Assembly: GCA_902779125.1 (NCBI GenBank)
Contig: CACZAC010000013.1
Location: forward strand, 54,395-118,394
DNA length: 64,000 nt
From: an uncultured Bacteroidales bacterium
GTDB lineage: Bacteria > Bacteroidota > Bacteroidia > Bacteroidales > Muribaculaceae
Reading direction: 5' to 3'
Shown here: positions 51,634 through 59,236 of the stretch, in pieces
How the letters are laid out: every line of letters starts with the position of its first letter
Numbering within the stretch: the first letter of the stretch is position 1
Position numbers and translations under genes: made by a program
Notes under the pieces: model-generated
What the model was told of the DNA's origin: nothing
Databases searched by the model: none
What the model saw: only the letters and a program-made list of their open reading frames with translations

Positions 51634-52215
51634 GTGACTGAAATCTCAAGCACGATGTTTTATAAAGAGAATAGAGATCTACTGAATATCGTCATCAAAA
51701 GAATGAGACAGGGCAAACAATACACTATCAGAATCGAAGGGCTCGAGGATCCGAAACCTCAATTTAGAACTAACCCTCTGATGAGACCGATTACTGAAGA
51801 GATGATTGTAAGGATAAAAAAAGAATCCCCCAGGTTCAGTAGAATAATATCAGAAAAAGTAGGTTCAAACTTGGAAAGTTCCGCTATCACATATTATTGC
51901 TTTGTATATAATATACTAGATGATTTTGGATATCGTAACTTTGTAGGAGAAGATGGCAAAACTATGGCGCTTAGCCCGACAAGTTTTAGCAAAATCTTCA
52001 ATCTAAGAAGGGCAACGCTTCAACAAGAGCTCAACCCGAGTTCAAAAAGCAAAGCCAGTAAAGGCAAGAAGTATAACACTCGTGACACTTCCTACAGATG
52101 CTTAAAGCTTGATGACTACAAAGAAAGCAAGAATGATAGCGACGACTTGAAAAGTAGTATTAAACAACTAAGACCAATTTACAATGGCATAATAGATACG
52201 ATACTTATTATTTGA
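51634..52215 (+). CDS. AT-rich orphan gene, unknown function
   Basis: GTG 51634 opens the frame (193 aa); the ATG at 51655 (MFYKENRDLLNIVIKR) is an equally good start. The protein is Lys/Ser/Arg-rich, without signal peptide or membrane segment. ALSPTSFSKIFNLRRATLQQEL looks like a helix-turn-helix, so a regulator is possible. Base composition is visibly more AT-rich than that of the core genes, which suggests recent transfer. An intrinsic terminator follows at 52234-52258. Confidence 0.6.
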   Translation: MTEISSTMFYKENRDLLNIVIKRMRQGKQYTIRIEGLEDPKPQFRTNPLMRPITEEMIVRIKKESPRFSRIISEKVGSNLESSAITYYCFVYNILDDFGYRNFVGEDGKTMALSPTSFSKIFNLRRATLQQELNPSSKSKASKGKKYNTRDTSYRCLKLDDYKESKNDSDDLKSSIKQLRPIYNGIIDTILII

Positions 52216-52233
52216 TTATGAAGATTATTTACA

Positions 52234-52258
52234 GCCGGCACTAGTCCGGCTTTTTTTT
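52234..52258 (+). terminator. Intrinsic terminator of the orphan gene
   Basis: GCCGG (52234-52238) and CCGGC (52246-52250) around CACTAGT, then eight T. Confidence 0.88.
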
Positions 52259-52588
52259 GTGCCCATGGCCGGCGAATGCCACCATTACGACACGATCGGA
52301 TACCATGATCACGCTCCCGCCCCCAATGCCCCGTTCATCCCTGCGTGCGTGTGCTGTTAAAACAATGAGTAGAAAGCGAGTATGTCGAGCAGTAATTATA
52401 TGATTTCCGTACATAATACGTACACATGTACGATAAAGACAAAAAATAGCAGTAGAGTGTTTTACGTCTCCCGAAAACGACTTATCTTTGCACCATGAAA
52501 ACACGCCAGCGTACGGTGGCATCGGTGCTAGAATAGCAACCCTGAAAGTACCCTGAAAAACACATATCTCATAATAAAATTCTAGAAT

Positions 52589-52618
52589 ACCGTACAACTT
52601 ACACCCCATCTGTACGGT
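52589..52618. promoter_or_regulatory. Operator-like inverted repeat
   Basis: ACCGTACA (52589-52596) and TGTACGGT (52611-52618) are perfect complements with a 14-nt spacer, so the half-sites are 22 bp apart (two helical turns). It lies directly upstream of the promoter of the DUF3853-like gene. It may bind that protein or act in element replication. Confidence 0.6.
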
Positions 52619-52624
52619 AAAAAA

Positions 52625-52653
52625 TTGCCAGTTTCGAGGTCTTGGTACCTTTG
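52625..52653 (+). promoter_or_regulatory. Promoter of the DUF3853-like gene
   Basis: TTG at 52625-52627 and TACCTTTG at 52646-52653, spacer 18 nt; the ATG at 52659 is only 5 nt after the -7 box, so the mRNA would be nearly leaderless. Confidence 0.55.
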
Positions 52654-52658
52654 CTCCC

Positions 52659-53048
52659 ATGAAACTGACAGACAGCAATATAAACATCGAGCAACTCCTC
52701 AGCAAGCGCGTCATCGACATGACGGGTCAGGAGTTGGTAGACCTCATAAGCAGCGCGGTACAACAAGCCACGTTGCGTGACGATATGCCCGAACACAAGG
52801 AGAAGAGGATTCTGCACGGTAAGAAAGAGATTGCTTCGGCCCTCACCGTGTCGACCTCGACCATCAGTCGCTGGCTTGACAACGGTACGATTCACGCTCC
52901 CGCTGTCATCCGTGCCGATCGTGTCCTGCTGTTCGACTACGACCTTGTTCTGGAGCAACTCCAGGCAAGCGAGGGTCTCCGTTGGCAGAGCAAACAGAAC
53001 GGAAAGAATTCCTTGAAGGCAAATCGTCACATTGGTCTCACGGCCTAG
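52659..53048 (+). CDS. DUF3853-like small DNA-binding protein
   Basis: A 129-aa protein. The core LHGKKEIASALTVSTSTISRWLDNGTIHAPAV is a winged-helix or MerR/excisionase-type HTH, and DRVLLFDYDLVLEQL is the following wing. The N-terminal ~45 residues (MTGQELVDLISSAVQQATL) form a helical extension typical of the DUF3853 family. Such proteins accompany RepA-like or primase genes on Bacteroidales mobile elements and may act as excisionase or replication regulator. A GC-rich hairpin lies between it and the ATPase gene. Confidence 0.75.
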   Translation: MKLTDSNINIEQLLSKRVIDMTGQELVDLISSAVQQATLRDDMPEHKEKRILHGKKEIASALTVSTSTISRWLDNGTIHAPAVIRADRVLLFDYDLVLEQLQASEGLRWQSKQNGKNSLKANRHIGLTA

Positions 53049-53068
53049 CGCCGTTCTCGTCCGGACAA

Positions 53069-53100
53069 GTGCCGCCCCCCAGGCCTGAAAGGGGGGCACT
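53069..53100 (+). terminator. GC-rich hairpin between the DUF3853-like and ATPase genes
   Basis: GTGCC-G-CCCCCC (53069-53080) pairs with GGGGGGCAC (53091-53099) with one bulged G, around AGGCCTGAAA. It is followed by TATTAAAAAAG rather than a T-run, so it may attenuate or protect rather than terminate. Confidence 0.6.
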
Positions 53101-53149
53101 ATTAAAAAAGAATAGTTTTATAATATTCATAAAAATAGTTTTTAAAAAA

Positions 53150-54517
53150 ATGAGTAAAAACTGGAAAAATGTAGGATGGGCAGCATTATCTGCCGCTATT
53201 ACAGCCGCTATTACCTATAGCATTAAGGCTGTTGTGAATCACTTCTCAAACAAGTCTAACAGTAATGTTCAGACTAAGGCTGCTATGGTTCTTGAGGATC
53301 ACAAACTCGAGAACGCCAAGGAGCTTGAGGAGAAAAAGACTGAAGAGCGCAAAAAGCGTCTTGAGGATGAAGAGGAGCATCGTCGCAAGATGAACGAGAT
53401 TGCCGAGGAACAGCGTCGCAAGCACATAGAGTCGCAGCAGGCAGCTCAGGAGCAAGTCAATGGTGACACCTCACTCGACACGGCTCCCAACCTTCGCTCG
53501 AGCGCTAGCGTGTTCACTCGCCCCAGTGGCTTTGGACCGAAAGTCTGGCTCGTTGACGGCTATGCAAAACCCGGACAGATCACGCTGGTGGTTGCTGGTG
53601 GTGGTGTGGGTAAGAGCACCCTTTTGCTACAGATCGCCAAGGCGGTTGCCAATGGTGAGCGCGCCGAGTTCCTTCCCGACAGCTGCTGTGCTTCGCTCAA
53701 GCAGGATGTCGTGTACTACCGTATCGAAGACTTCCCTGACGAACTTGAGGGTAAGTACGGCAAAGGCAAAGTGTTCGATGGCCTTAACATCCAGTGGGTA
53801 CTTCCCGAAGATCTGGGCGTTAACAGCTTGAGCGCTTTCCTTGACCACGTGAAGCGTTTAGCCCACAAACTTGAGCGCGACACGCTTGTCTGCGTTGATC
53901 CTGCGACAAAGCTTGATGGCCACAGTCATGAGGCATGCATCAAGGGGCTTGAAGATGCACAGAAGATTGCCAAGGCAAACAGCGTAACACTATCATTTAT
54001 CGTTGCCGCTCACGTCGACGAGATCAAGGACTGGAAGCACCTCACAACTGAGAACATCAAGGGTGGTGACAAAGGCGTTCAGCAGGCAGGCGCTGTAATC
54101 GCTCTTCGCAAGGAAGGCACACCTGGTGACAACCACAGATTCATCCAGTGCCTGAAGGCGCCGAAAGGACATCCGGCTCCCTTCCCTGAGGGCGTTCTCG
54201 TATGCAAGTACGTTAAGACACAGCTTGATGGTGATAACTGGTATCTGCACTTTGAGCATGTCGAAATTAAGCCAGAAAAGAAGGCTTTGCCCAAAAAGCC
54301 CAAGACCATCAAGGAGGACGACAAGACGGAGACAGGCAATGCAGTGTCAAACATGACCACGGAGGTGCCCAAGAAGACCAAGCGGACGCTCACTGCTGAG
54401 GAAAAAGCTGAGATTGTCATGCTGCTGGAGCAAAAGGTAAAATCGCCTGTAATTGCAAAACAGTTTAAGATTAGCTTGAGGACTGTTCAGAGAATTGCAA
54501 AAGAAGCCAGAGCCTAA
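53150..54517 (+). CDS. RepA-like AAA ATPase with N-terminal membrane segment
   Basis: The start is ATG 53150 (MSKNWKNVGWAALSAAITA), giving 455 aa; the longer frame begins inside the preceding gene. A hydrophobic segment (about 8-30) is followed by a charged coiled coil (LENAKELEEKKTEERKKRLE). A RecA-fold ATPase domain follows: Walker A VVAGGGVGKSTLLLQ at about 143-157, Walker B-type LVCVDPATKL near 240 and VAAHVDE near 285. A Lys-rich linker and a C-terminal HTH (SPVIAKQFKISLRTVQRIAKEA) complete it. RepA-type hexameric helicases replicate mobile elements, but those lack a membrane anchor. The combination is unusual. Confidence 0.75.
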   Translation: MSKNWKNVGWAALSAAITAAITYSIKAVVNHFSNKSNSNVQTKAAMVLEDHKLENAKELEEKKTEERKKRLEDEEEHRRKMNEIAEEQRRKHIESQQAAQEQVNGDTSLDTAPNLRSSASVFTRPSGFGPKVWLVDGYAKPGQITLVVAGGGVGKSTLLLQIAKAVANGERAEFLPDSCCASLKQDVVYYRIEDFPDELEGKYGKGKVFDGLNIQWVLPEDLGVNSLSAFLDHVKRLAHKLERDTLVCVDPATKLDGHSHEACIKGLEDAQKIAKANSVTLSFIVAAHVDEIKDWKHLTTENIKGGDKGVQQAGAVIALRKEGTPGDNHRFIQCLKAPKGHPAPFPEGVLVCKYVKTQLDGDNWYLHFEHVEIKPEKKALPKKPKTIKEDDKTETGNAVSNMTTEVPKKTKRTLTAEEKAEIVMLLEQKVKSPVIAKQFKISLRTVQRIAKEARA

Positions 54518-54539
54518 CACTTCCCTACCAATGCAAATG

Positions 54540-54566
54540 AAGGCGTACCACATGAGGGTGCGCCTT
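54540..54566 (+). terminator. Terminator after the ATPase gene
   Basis: AAGGCGTACC (54540-54549) pairs with GGTGCGCCTT (54557-54566), with one G-T pair, followed by TGTTG. It also separates the element from the convergent hsdR gene. Confidence 0.7.
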
Positions 54567-54599
54567 TGTTGTGCCCATACGGCTAGAGGATTGATCGGG

Positions 54600-57500
54600 T
54601 TAGGCTACGCCGCCGTAGCGTTGCTGGACATACTCGAACACGGCGTCCTTGTAGGTGTCGATGCTCTCGTCGCTGTAGCTATCGGGCAGCATCTCCCACA
54701 GGGTGTCGCGGATGGTGATAATGATGGCGGCCTTGGTCTCGCGCTTCTCGAACGGGTGGTCCATTGTGGCCAACTGGCTCTTGATTTTCTCGAGCAGTTC
54801 GACGGCGACCTCCTTGATTTTCTTGATATCGGCCTTGGTGAGGTCGTCTTTCATCAGCAGGTCATACATCGACAGTTGCTCGTCGTTCTCAAAGCCCTCG
54901 CGCACGTAGCGCCTCTCCTCCTCACTCAGTTTCTTGGACAGGTCCATCAGCTCCTCAAAGATTTTCTCAATGGACGCGCGGTCCTGCTCCTGGTTGTAGG
55001 ACTCGATGATTTCCTGGTAGCGCTCATAGAAGTTGATGCGTGATGGGTTCTGTGCCAGCATCTCGGCTAGCCGCTCCTGCAGCAGTTCTTGGATATCCTT
55101 GAGCAGCAGGTTCTTCTGCTTGGCCTTAGCAAACTCCCGCTGCAGCAGGTCAAAGTCAATCTTGCTGATGTCAAAGCGACGTCCGCTCTCGGCTACTACC
55201 GAGGAGTCAATTTCCAGGTGCTCATCAATGATGTTGTTGATGGCAACGCTCAGGTCGGTGATGTCGGCATGTTTGCGCTTCTTTTGCAATTCCTTGTAGA
55301 TGGCCTCGATGGCGTCCTTGGCTTGCTTGCGCTCGGGCGTGATGTCGTCGCGGTCGAGGTATTTCCATCGGTTGAGCAGCGTGGTGGCCAGCGTGCAGTA
55401 GGATTTCCTGATTTCCACCGTGGCGCACATGGCATCGGCTGCCGTCTTGAGCATGGACAGTTTCATGAAGCTCTCGGCGTCAATCAGCTCTTGCAGGTCG
55501 ATGCCGTGCTCTTTCAGGAACTCACGGGTGGCAGCGATGGTCTCGTCCACGTTCTTGATGAGTTTCTCCTTGTCGATGGTCGGGGTCGGGTCGTTGCCCT
55601 CCAGCCCCTTGGCATTGGCAGTATAGTCGGCCAGCGCCTGTTTCAAGGCTTTCACGATGCCGATGTAGTCCACCACCAAGCCGTTGGTCTTGCCCTCGGC
55701 GACACGGTTGGCGCGTGCTATGGTCTGCATCAGGGTGTGGGCCTTCATGGGCTTGTCGATATACAGGCACGACAGCGTTTTCACGTCAAAGCCCGTGAGC
55801 CACATGGCGCATACGAACACGATCCTCAGCCGCGAGTCAGGATCCTTGAATTCCTTGTCCAGCTCACGCTTCATCATCTTCTCACGGTGCGGCACGATGT
55901 CGAGACCCCACTTGTTGAAGGTCTGCATCTCGTTCTGCTCCTGCGAGACGACCACTGCCATCTCGGTCTCCCGCATCCACTCCCGCTTGCGCTTCAGTTC
56001 CTGGTACTCCTGCTGCGATTTGCACTCCTTTAGCTTTTGCTCTACATTCTTGATTTCCTGCTGCCAGTACTCCTGCACATAGTCATACATGCGCACGCAG
56101 GTCACCTTGTTGTAGCACACCATCATCGCCTTGCCGCTGGTCCACAGGTCACTGTAGTGCTTCACGAAGTCCTGGGCGACAACGCGCAGGCGCTTCTTGG
56201 CGGTGAGCAGGTGTACTTCCTTTGCATACTCCTGCTCCAGTTTGGCCAACTGCGACGAGTCCATATCGCCCGCCTCCTCGAGTGCAGCGGCGATTTCCTC
56301 GTTAATTTCAGGGTTCTTGAGTTCCTGCAGGCGTTCGCCTCGGTTCTCGTAGTACAGGGGCACGGTGGCCTTGTCCTCGACGGCACGCTTGAAGTCATAG
56401 ATGCTCACATAGCCGCCGAAGGTTCTCGCCGTGATGTTGTCATGCTTGAGCAGCGGGGTGCCCGTGAAACCGATGCGGCTCGCAGTGGGCAGCAGGTGCA
56501 TCAGATTATCGGCAAAGATGCCGTTCTGGGTCCTGTGGGCCTCGTCGCTCATCACGATGATGTCGTGGTCGGGGTAGATGGGCTCGGCCTTGGCGGCGGT
56601 GTCGTTGAACTTCTGGATCAGCGAGAAGACGAACGAGGGGTTGCCCTTCAGCTTATTAATGAGGTCCTCGGCACTCTGCGCCATGAACTCCTTGGATTTG
56701 GACTTGCCCAGCAGACCACAGTTCTCAAAGGTCTCGCTGATCTGCTTGTTCAGCTCGTCACGGTCGGTGAGCACGACGATGGTGGGCGAACCTTCAAACT
56801 TGCGCCTGATCTTCTGCGCCAGGAACAGCATCGAGTAGCTCTTGCCGCTGCCCTGCGTATGCCAGAACACACCCAGCTTGCCCTGGGTGATTTCGCGGTT
56901 ACGGTATTTCTCCACGGCCTGGTTCACGCCCAGGTACTGGTGGTTACGGGCGAGGATTTTGACGGTCGAGCCGCCACTGTGGTCATAGAGGATGAAATTC
57001 TCGAGCAGGTCGAGGAAATTCTCTTTCTTGCAGATGCCACGCAGCATGGTGGGCAGCTCGATGTTGCCCGCATCCTCCTCGGTGAGGCGTTTCCACTCGT
57101 GGAAGAATTCCCACTTGGAGTCGATGGTGCCCACGCGGGCCTCCAACCCGTTGCTGAACATCACCATGGCGTTGTGGTAGAACAGTTGCGGGACGGTGTC
57201 GAGGTAGTCTCGGTAGTTCTTATTGAAGGCGTCCTCAACCGCCACATCGTGGTTCTTCAGCTCCACGAACAGCAGCGGCAGACCGTTGACAAAGCCTACG
57301 ATGTCGGCACGGCGCTTATACAGCGCGCCCTGTACCCACAGTTCCCGCACGCACAGGAAATCATTCTTCCCAGGCGAGGCAAAGTCGATGACCTTGGCAC
57401 GGACCTCCTCGGTCTCGCCTCCGGGCTTGACACGCGTCACGGGCACGCCGTCACGGATGTACTGGTACTTCTGCTCGTTGATCTGCATCAGCGTCTGGCT

Positions 57501-57749
57501 GCTCATGTACTCCGTCATGCGCTCGATAGCCTCGGTGACCTGCTGGTCGGTCATCCAGGGATTCAGCGACTTCAGGGCTTGGGCAAAGCGCCCCGGCAGC
57601 AGCACCTGCTTGTAACTCGTGCGCCCCAAGGTGCCGTCCAGCCCCAGCACCTCATCAAAGGCATACACCGCCGTCCACCCCAACTCCTTCTCCAACAGTT
57701 CGGCAGCACTTTCCTGTATCAACTTATCTTCACTGAATTCCTTCGACAT
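54600..57749 (-). CDS. hsdR: Type I restriction enzyme R subunit
   Basis: A 1049-aa ATP-dependent translocase and nuclease of a type I restriction-modification system. The N-terminal nuclease core has RADIVGFVNGLPLLFVELKN, with D149, E163 and K165 forming the PD-(D/E)XK site. Walker A (HTQGSGKSYS) is at about 297-306, DEAH at 402-405, and helicase motif VI-type QTIARANRVAEGK follows at about 685. The C-terminal ~270 residues are the helical subunit-contact region. It is the last gene of the operon. Its first 18 codons recur at 58798-58851. Codon use is GC-rich, in contrast to the adjacent DUF2971-like gene. Confidence 0.95.
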   Translation of the reverse strand: MSKEFSEDKLIQESAAELLEKELGWTAVYAFDEVLGLDGTLGRTSYKQVLLPGRFAQALKSLNPWMTDQQVTEAIERMTEYMSSQTLMQINEQKYQYIRDGVPVTRVKPGGETEEVRAKVIDFASPGKNDFLCVRELWVQGALYKRRADIVGFVNGLPLLFVELKNHDVAVEDAFNKNYRDYLDTVPQLFYHNAMVMFSNGLEARVGTIDSKWEFFHEWKRLTEEDAGNIELPTMLRGICKKENFLDLLENFILYDHSGGSTVKILARNHQYLGVNQAVEKYRNREITQGKLGVFWHTQGSGKSYSMLFLAQKIRRKFEGSPTIVVLTDRDELNKQISETFENCGLLGKSKSKEFMAQSAEDLINKLKGNPSFVFSLIQKFNDTAAKAEPIYPDHDIIVMSDEAHRTQNGIFADNLMHLLPTASRIGFTGTPLLKHDNITARTFGGYVSIYDFKRAVEDKATVPLYYENRGERLQELKNPEINEEIAAALEEAGDMDSSQLAKLEQEYAKEVHLLTAKKRLRVVAQDFVKHYSDLWTSGKAMMVCYNKVTCVRMYDYVQEYWQQEIKNVEQKLKECKSQQEYQELKRKREWMRETEMAVVVSQEQNEMQTFNKWGLDIVPHREKMMKRELDKEFKDPDSRLRIVFVCAMWLTGFDVKTLSCLYIDKPMKAHTLMQTIARANRVAEGKTNGLVVDYIGIVKALKQALADYTANAKGLEGNDPTPTIDKEKLIKNVDETIAATREFLKEHGIDLQELIDAESFMKLSMLKTAADAMCATVEIRKSYCTLATTLLNRWKYLDRDDITPERKQAKDAIEAIYKELQKKRKHADITDLSVAINNIIDEHLEIDSSVVAESGRRFDISKIDFDLLQREFAKAKQKNLLLKDIQELLQERLAEMLAQNPSRINFYERYQEIIESYNQEQDRASIEKIFEELMDLSKKLSEEERRYVREGFENDEQLSMYDLLMKDDLTKADIKKIKEVAVELLEKIKSQLATMDHPFEKRETKAAIIITIRDTLWEMLPDSYSDESIDTYKDAVFEYVQQRYGGVA

Positions 57750-57757
57750 AATGATGA

Positions 57758-58738
57758 TTATTCTATTGTCAAACGTTTATTAAGACTCCTACCATAAATA
57801 AAAAAAGATTTTGGCTTTAATTTCTTATCCCATATTTCTTCTTTTTCTTTTAGCCTAATCGGATTTGTAATGCCATCGAATTTCTCTTCCAATTTCTGTT
57901 TCAAAACAGCAGAAAGCTCACTGTAAGCATCACTATCCTCTTCTGCATTGATATATACTCTCTCTATGATGTCAATCCAGTCTATATTAAGCTTAATCGA
58001 TTGGCCATTGTACTTTCCATTACGTTGTGCTTTTTGTTTGCCAGCATCTTCTTTTCTAACAATAAAAAATCTGGTTTCCATTTCATGCTTGAATGCAAAC
58101 CTTTTTATTAATAGTAGATTCAAATAATTATTGAGATAGGGAACGCCACTTCTCCTTAACACATAACGACGATAGAGTTCATTATCTACAGATTTCCCCT
58201 TTTTATCAATTTTCTTTTGATGCATGTGATCTATATAGGACGCTCCTAGATATTTAACTATTCCTTCATAAATGCAGTCATCTTTTTTTGCCGCTTTGAC
58301 TAATTCACGCCTAAATTTGTGTTTGTTCAATTTGAACTCGACACAATACTTTTCATCTGTATAAAGTGACCAAGCTGCCTCATTTGACCTTATTGTTGTC
58401 ATACAAGTAGCAAATAACAAAGGACAATCTATTTCTTGTAGTGCTTTTTGAGAATCATAGATAGCATCGTAAAACCGCTTCTCATATTTATCTTTCCAAC
58501 AACTCGGCTCAACAAACAGAAGTTCTTCATTCTGAATGCAATTTTTTGCTTTTTCTAAACCTAAATATTTGAAAAAATATTTTTCACGCGATAATTCACC
58601 AACACTATTGTATTCCAAGTGCTTATTATTGATTTCACGTGTAAACATATTCCTGTCATGCGAATTCATATGTATCGCATGGTAACGTTTGATTTTTCGA
58701 AATCCCCGAGTGATATTTGCTTTTGTATCTACATTCAT
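57758..58738 (-). CDS. DUF2971-like protein inserted before hsdR
   Basis: A 326-aa protein. FFKYLGLEKAKNCIQNEELLFVEP followed by LLFATCMTTIRSNEAAWSLY, KYCVEFKLNKHKFRREL and FKHEMETRFFIVRKED match the layout of DUF2971 proteins, which are frequent in defence islands and of unknown activity. The gene is markedly AT-rich against its neighbours. Its ATG is 2 nt after the stop of the truncated hsdR-like leader (58741-58851) and its stop is 8 nt before hsdR. It therefore looks like an inserted cassette that reuses hsdR translation signals. The family assignment is moderate. Confidence 0.6.
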   Translation of the reverse strand: MNVDTKANITRGFRKIKRYHAIHMNSHDRNMFTREINNKHLEYNSVGELSREKYFFKYLGLEKAKNCIQNEELLFVEPSCWKDKYEKRFYDAIYDSQKALQEIDCPLLFATCMTTIRSNEAAWSLYTDEKYCVEFKLNKHKFRRELVKAAKKDDCIYEGIVKYLGASYIDHMHQKKIDKKGKSVDNELYRRYVLRRSGVPYLNNYLNLLLIKRFAFKHEMETRFFIVRKEDAGKQKAQRNGKYNGQSIKLNIDWIDIIERVYINAEEDSDAYSELSAVLKQKLEEKFDGITNPIRLKEKEEIWDKKLKPKSFFIYGRSLNKRLTIE

Positions 58739-58740
58739 AA

Positions 58741-58851
58741 CTATATGTGGTTTATTGTTGTCTTTACTTTAATATCATTATTCGTCAGTCTAGAAAGCAG
58801 TTCGGCGGCACTGGCCTGTATCAACTTATCTTCACTGAATTCCTTCGACAT
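58741..58851 (-). pseudogene. Duplicated 5' end of hsdR, now a 36-codon leader ORF
   Basis: 54 nt here (58798-58851) match the hsdR start (57696-57749) at 51 positions, encoding MSKEFSEDKLIQASAAELL versus MSKEFSEDKLIQESAAELL. After that the frame continues with 17 unrelated codons to a TAG 2 nt before the DUF2971-like gene. It is probably the original hsdR start, displaced by the insertion. It may still be translated and couple the DUF2971-like gene to upstream translation. Confidence 0.9.
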
Positions 58852-58864
58852 ATAGCTAATTAAT

Positions 58865-59170
58865 TTAAATTGGTCTTCCTTTTTTTGCTGCTATCGGGTC
58901 TGCAACATGATTTACTCTTGTGTAAGTGCTGTATTCCTTATGTTTAGCAGCGTAATGCTCATTGATCAATCTGTCAACTTCTTGAGATGTCAACTCGCCC
59001 TTAATGTTCTTGATGGCAAGTTCTATCAAATAATCTGAAACAGTCAGGCCGTCAACAGCTTGCAGGCCAATGGCGGTCTGCCAGGCGATAGCCTTCTCAC
59101 GACGCTCGGGTTCCCCTTGGCGAATGTACTCGTCCAAGTCCTGAATGCTATATTTGTTCTCGTTATCCAT
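58865..59170 (-). CDS. VbhA-like antitoxin-domain protein without Fic domain
   Basis: A 101-aa protein. AIAWQTAIGLQAVDGLTVSD followed by YLIELAIKNIKGELTSQEVDRLI resembles the helical VbhA-type antitoxin domain found before or fused to the N terminus of many Bacteroidota Fic proteins. In the canonical inhibitory motif (S/T)xxxE(G/N) the Ser/Thr and Glu positions here read Leu and Asp (LQAVDG), so inhibition may be weakened. The protein ends without a Fic domain. It may act in trans on one of the two Fic proteins in this operon, or be a remnant. Confidence 0.6.
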   Translation of the reverse strand: MDNENKYSIQDLDEYIRQGEPERREKAIAWQTAIGLQAVDGLTVSDYLIELAIKNIKGELTSQEVDRLINEHYAAKHKEYSTYTRVNHVADPIAAKKGRPI

Positions 59171-59236
59171 GCTTGTTTTCTTTTATTTCTATAGCATTTC
59201 TCAAATTTCCTAAGAAATCATCATTTAATAGCTGAG

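Larger units (their letters stand above)
52216..52658. other. 443-bp regulatory/non-coding stretch before the DUF3853-like gene
   Basis: It holds a terminator (52234-52258), a GTAC-rich cluster (CGTACATAATACGTACACATG, 52407-52428 region), a -7 box TATCTTTG (52483-52490) leading into a 13-codon ORF (MKTRQRTVASVLE, 52495-52536), a short direct repeat CCCTGAAA (two copies from about 52540), the operator-like inverted repeat at 52589-52618 and the promoter at 52625-52653. Confidence 0.6.
51209..54570. mobile_element. Accessory patch behind tRNA-Ser(TGA), probable mobile-element remnant
   Basis: It begins at the tRNA 3' end and contains an AT-rich orphan gene, a DUF3853-like HTH protein and a RepA-like ATPase. 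The last two types commonly travel together on Bacteroidota mobilizable or conjugative elements. Integrase and mob genes are absent, and there is no direct repeat of the tRNA end to fix the right boundary. The right edge is set at the terminator before the restriction operon. Confidence 0.5.

Noticed and set aside
52241-52720. Minus-strand ORF before the DUF3853-like gene
   Set aside because: It runs across a terminator, an operator-like repeat and a promoter, with a composition unlike real genes and no motif.
56037-57797. Long plus-strand ORF (586 codons) opposite hsdR
   Set aside because: It lies wholly antisense to a clear HsdR reading frame. The translation is Leu/Val/His/Gly-rich with no domain, typical of an antisense shadow in GC-rich coding DNA.
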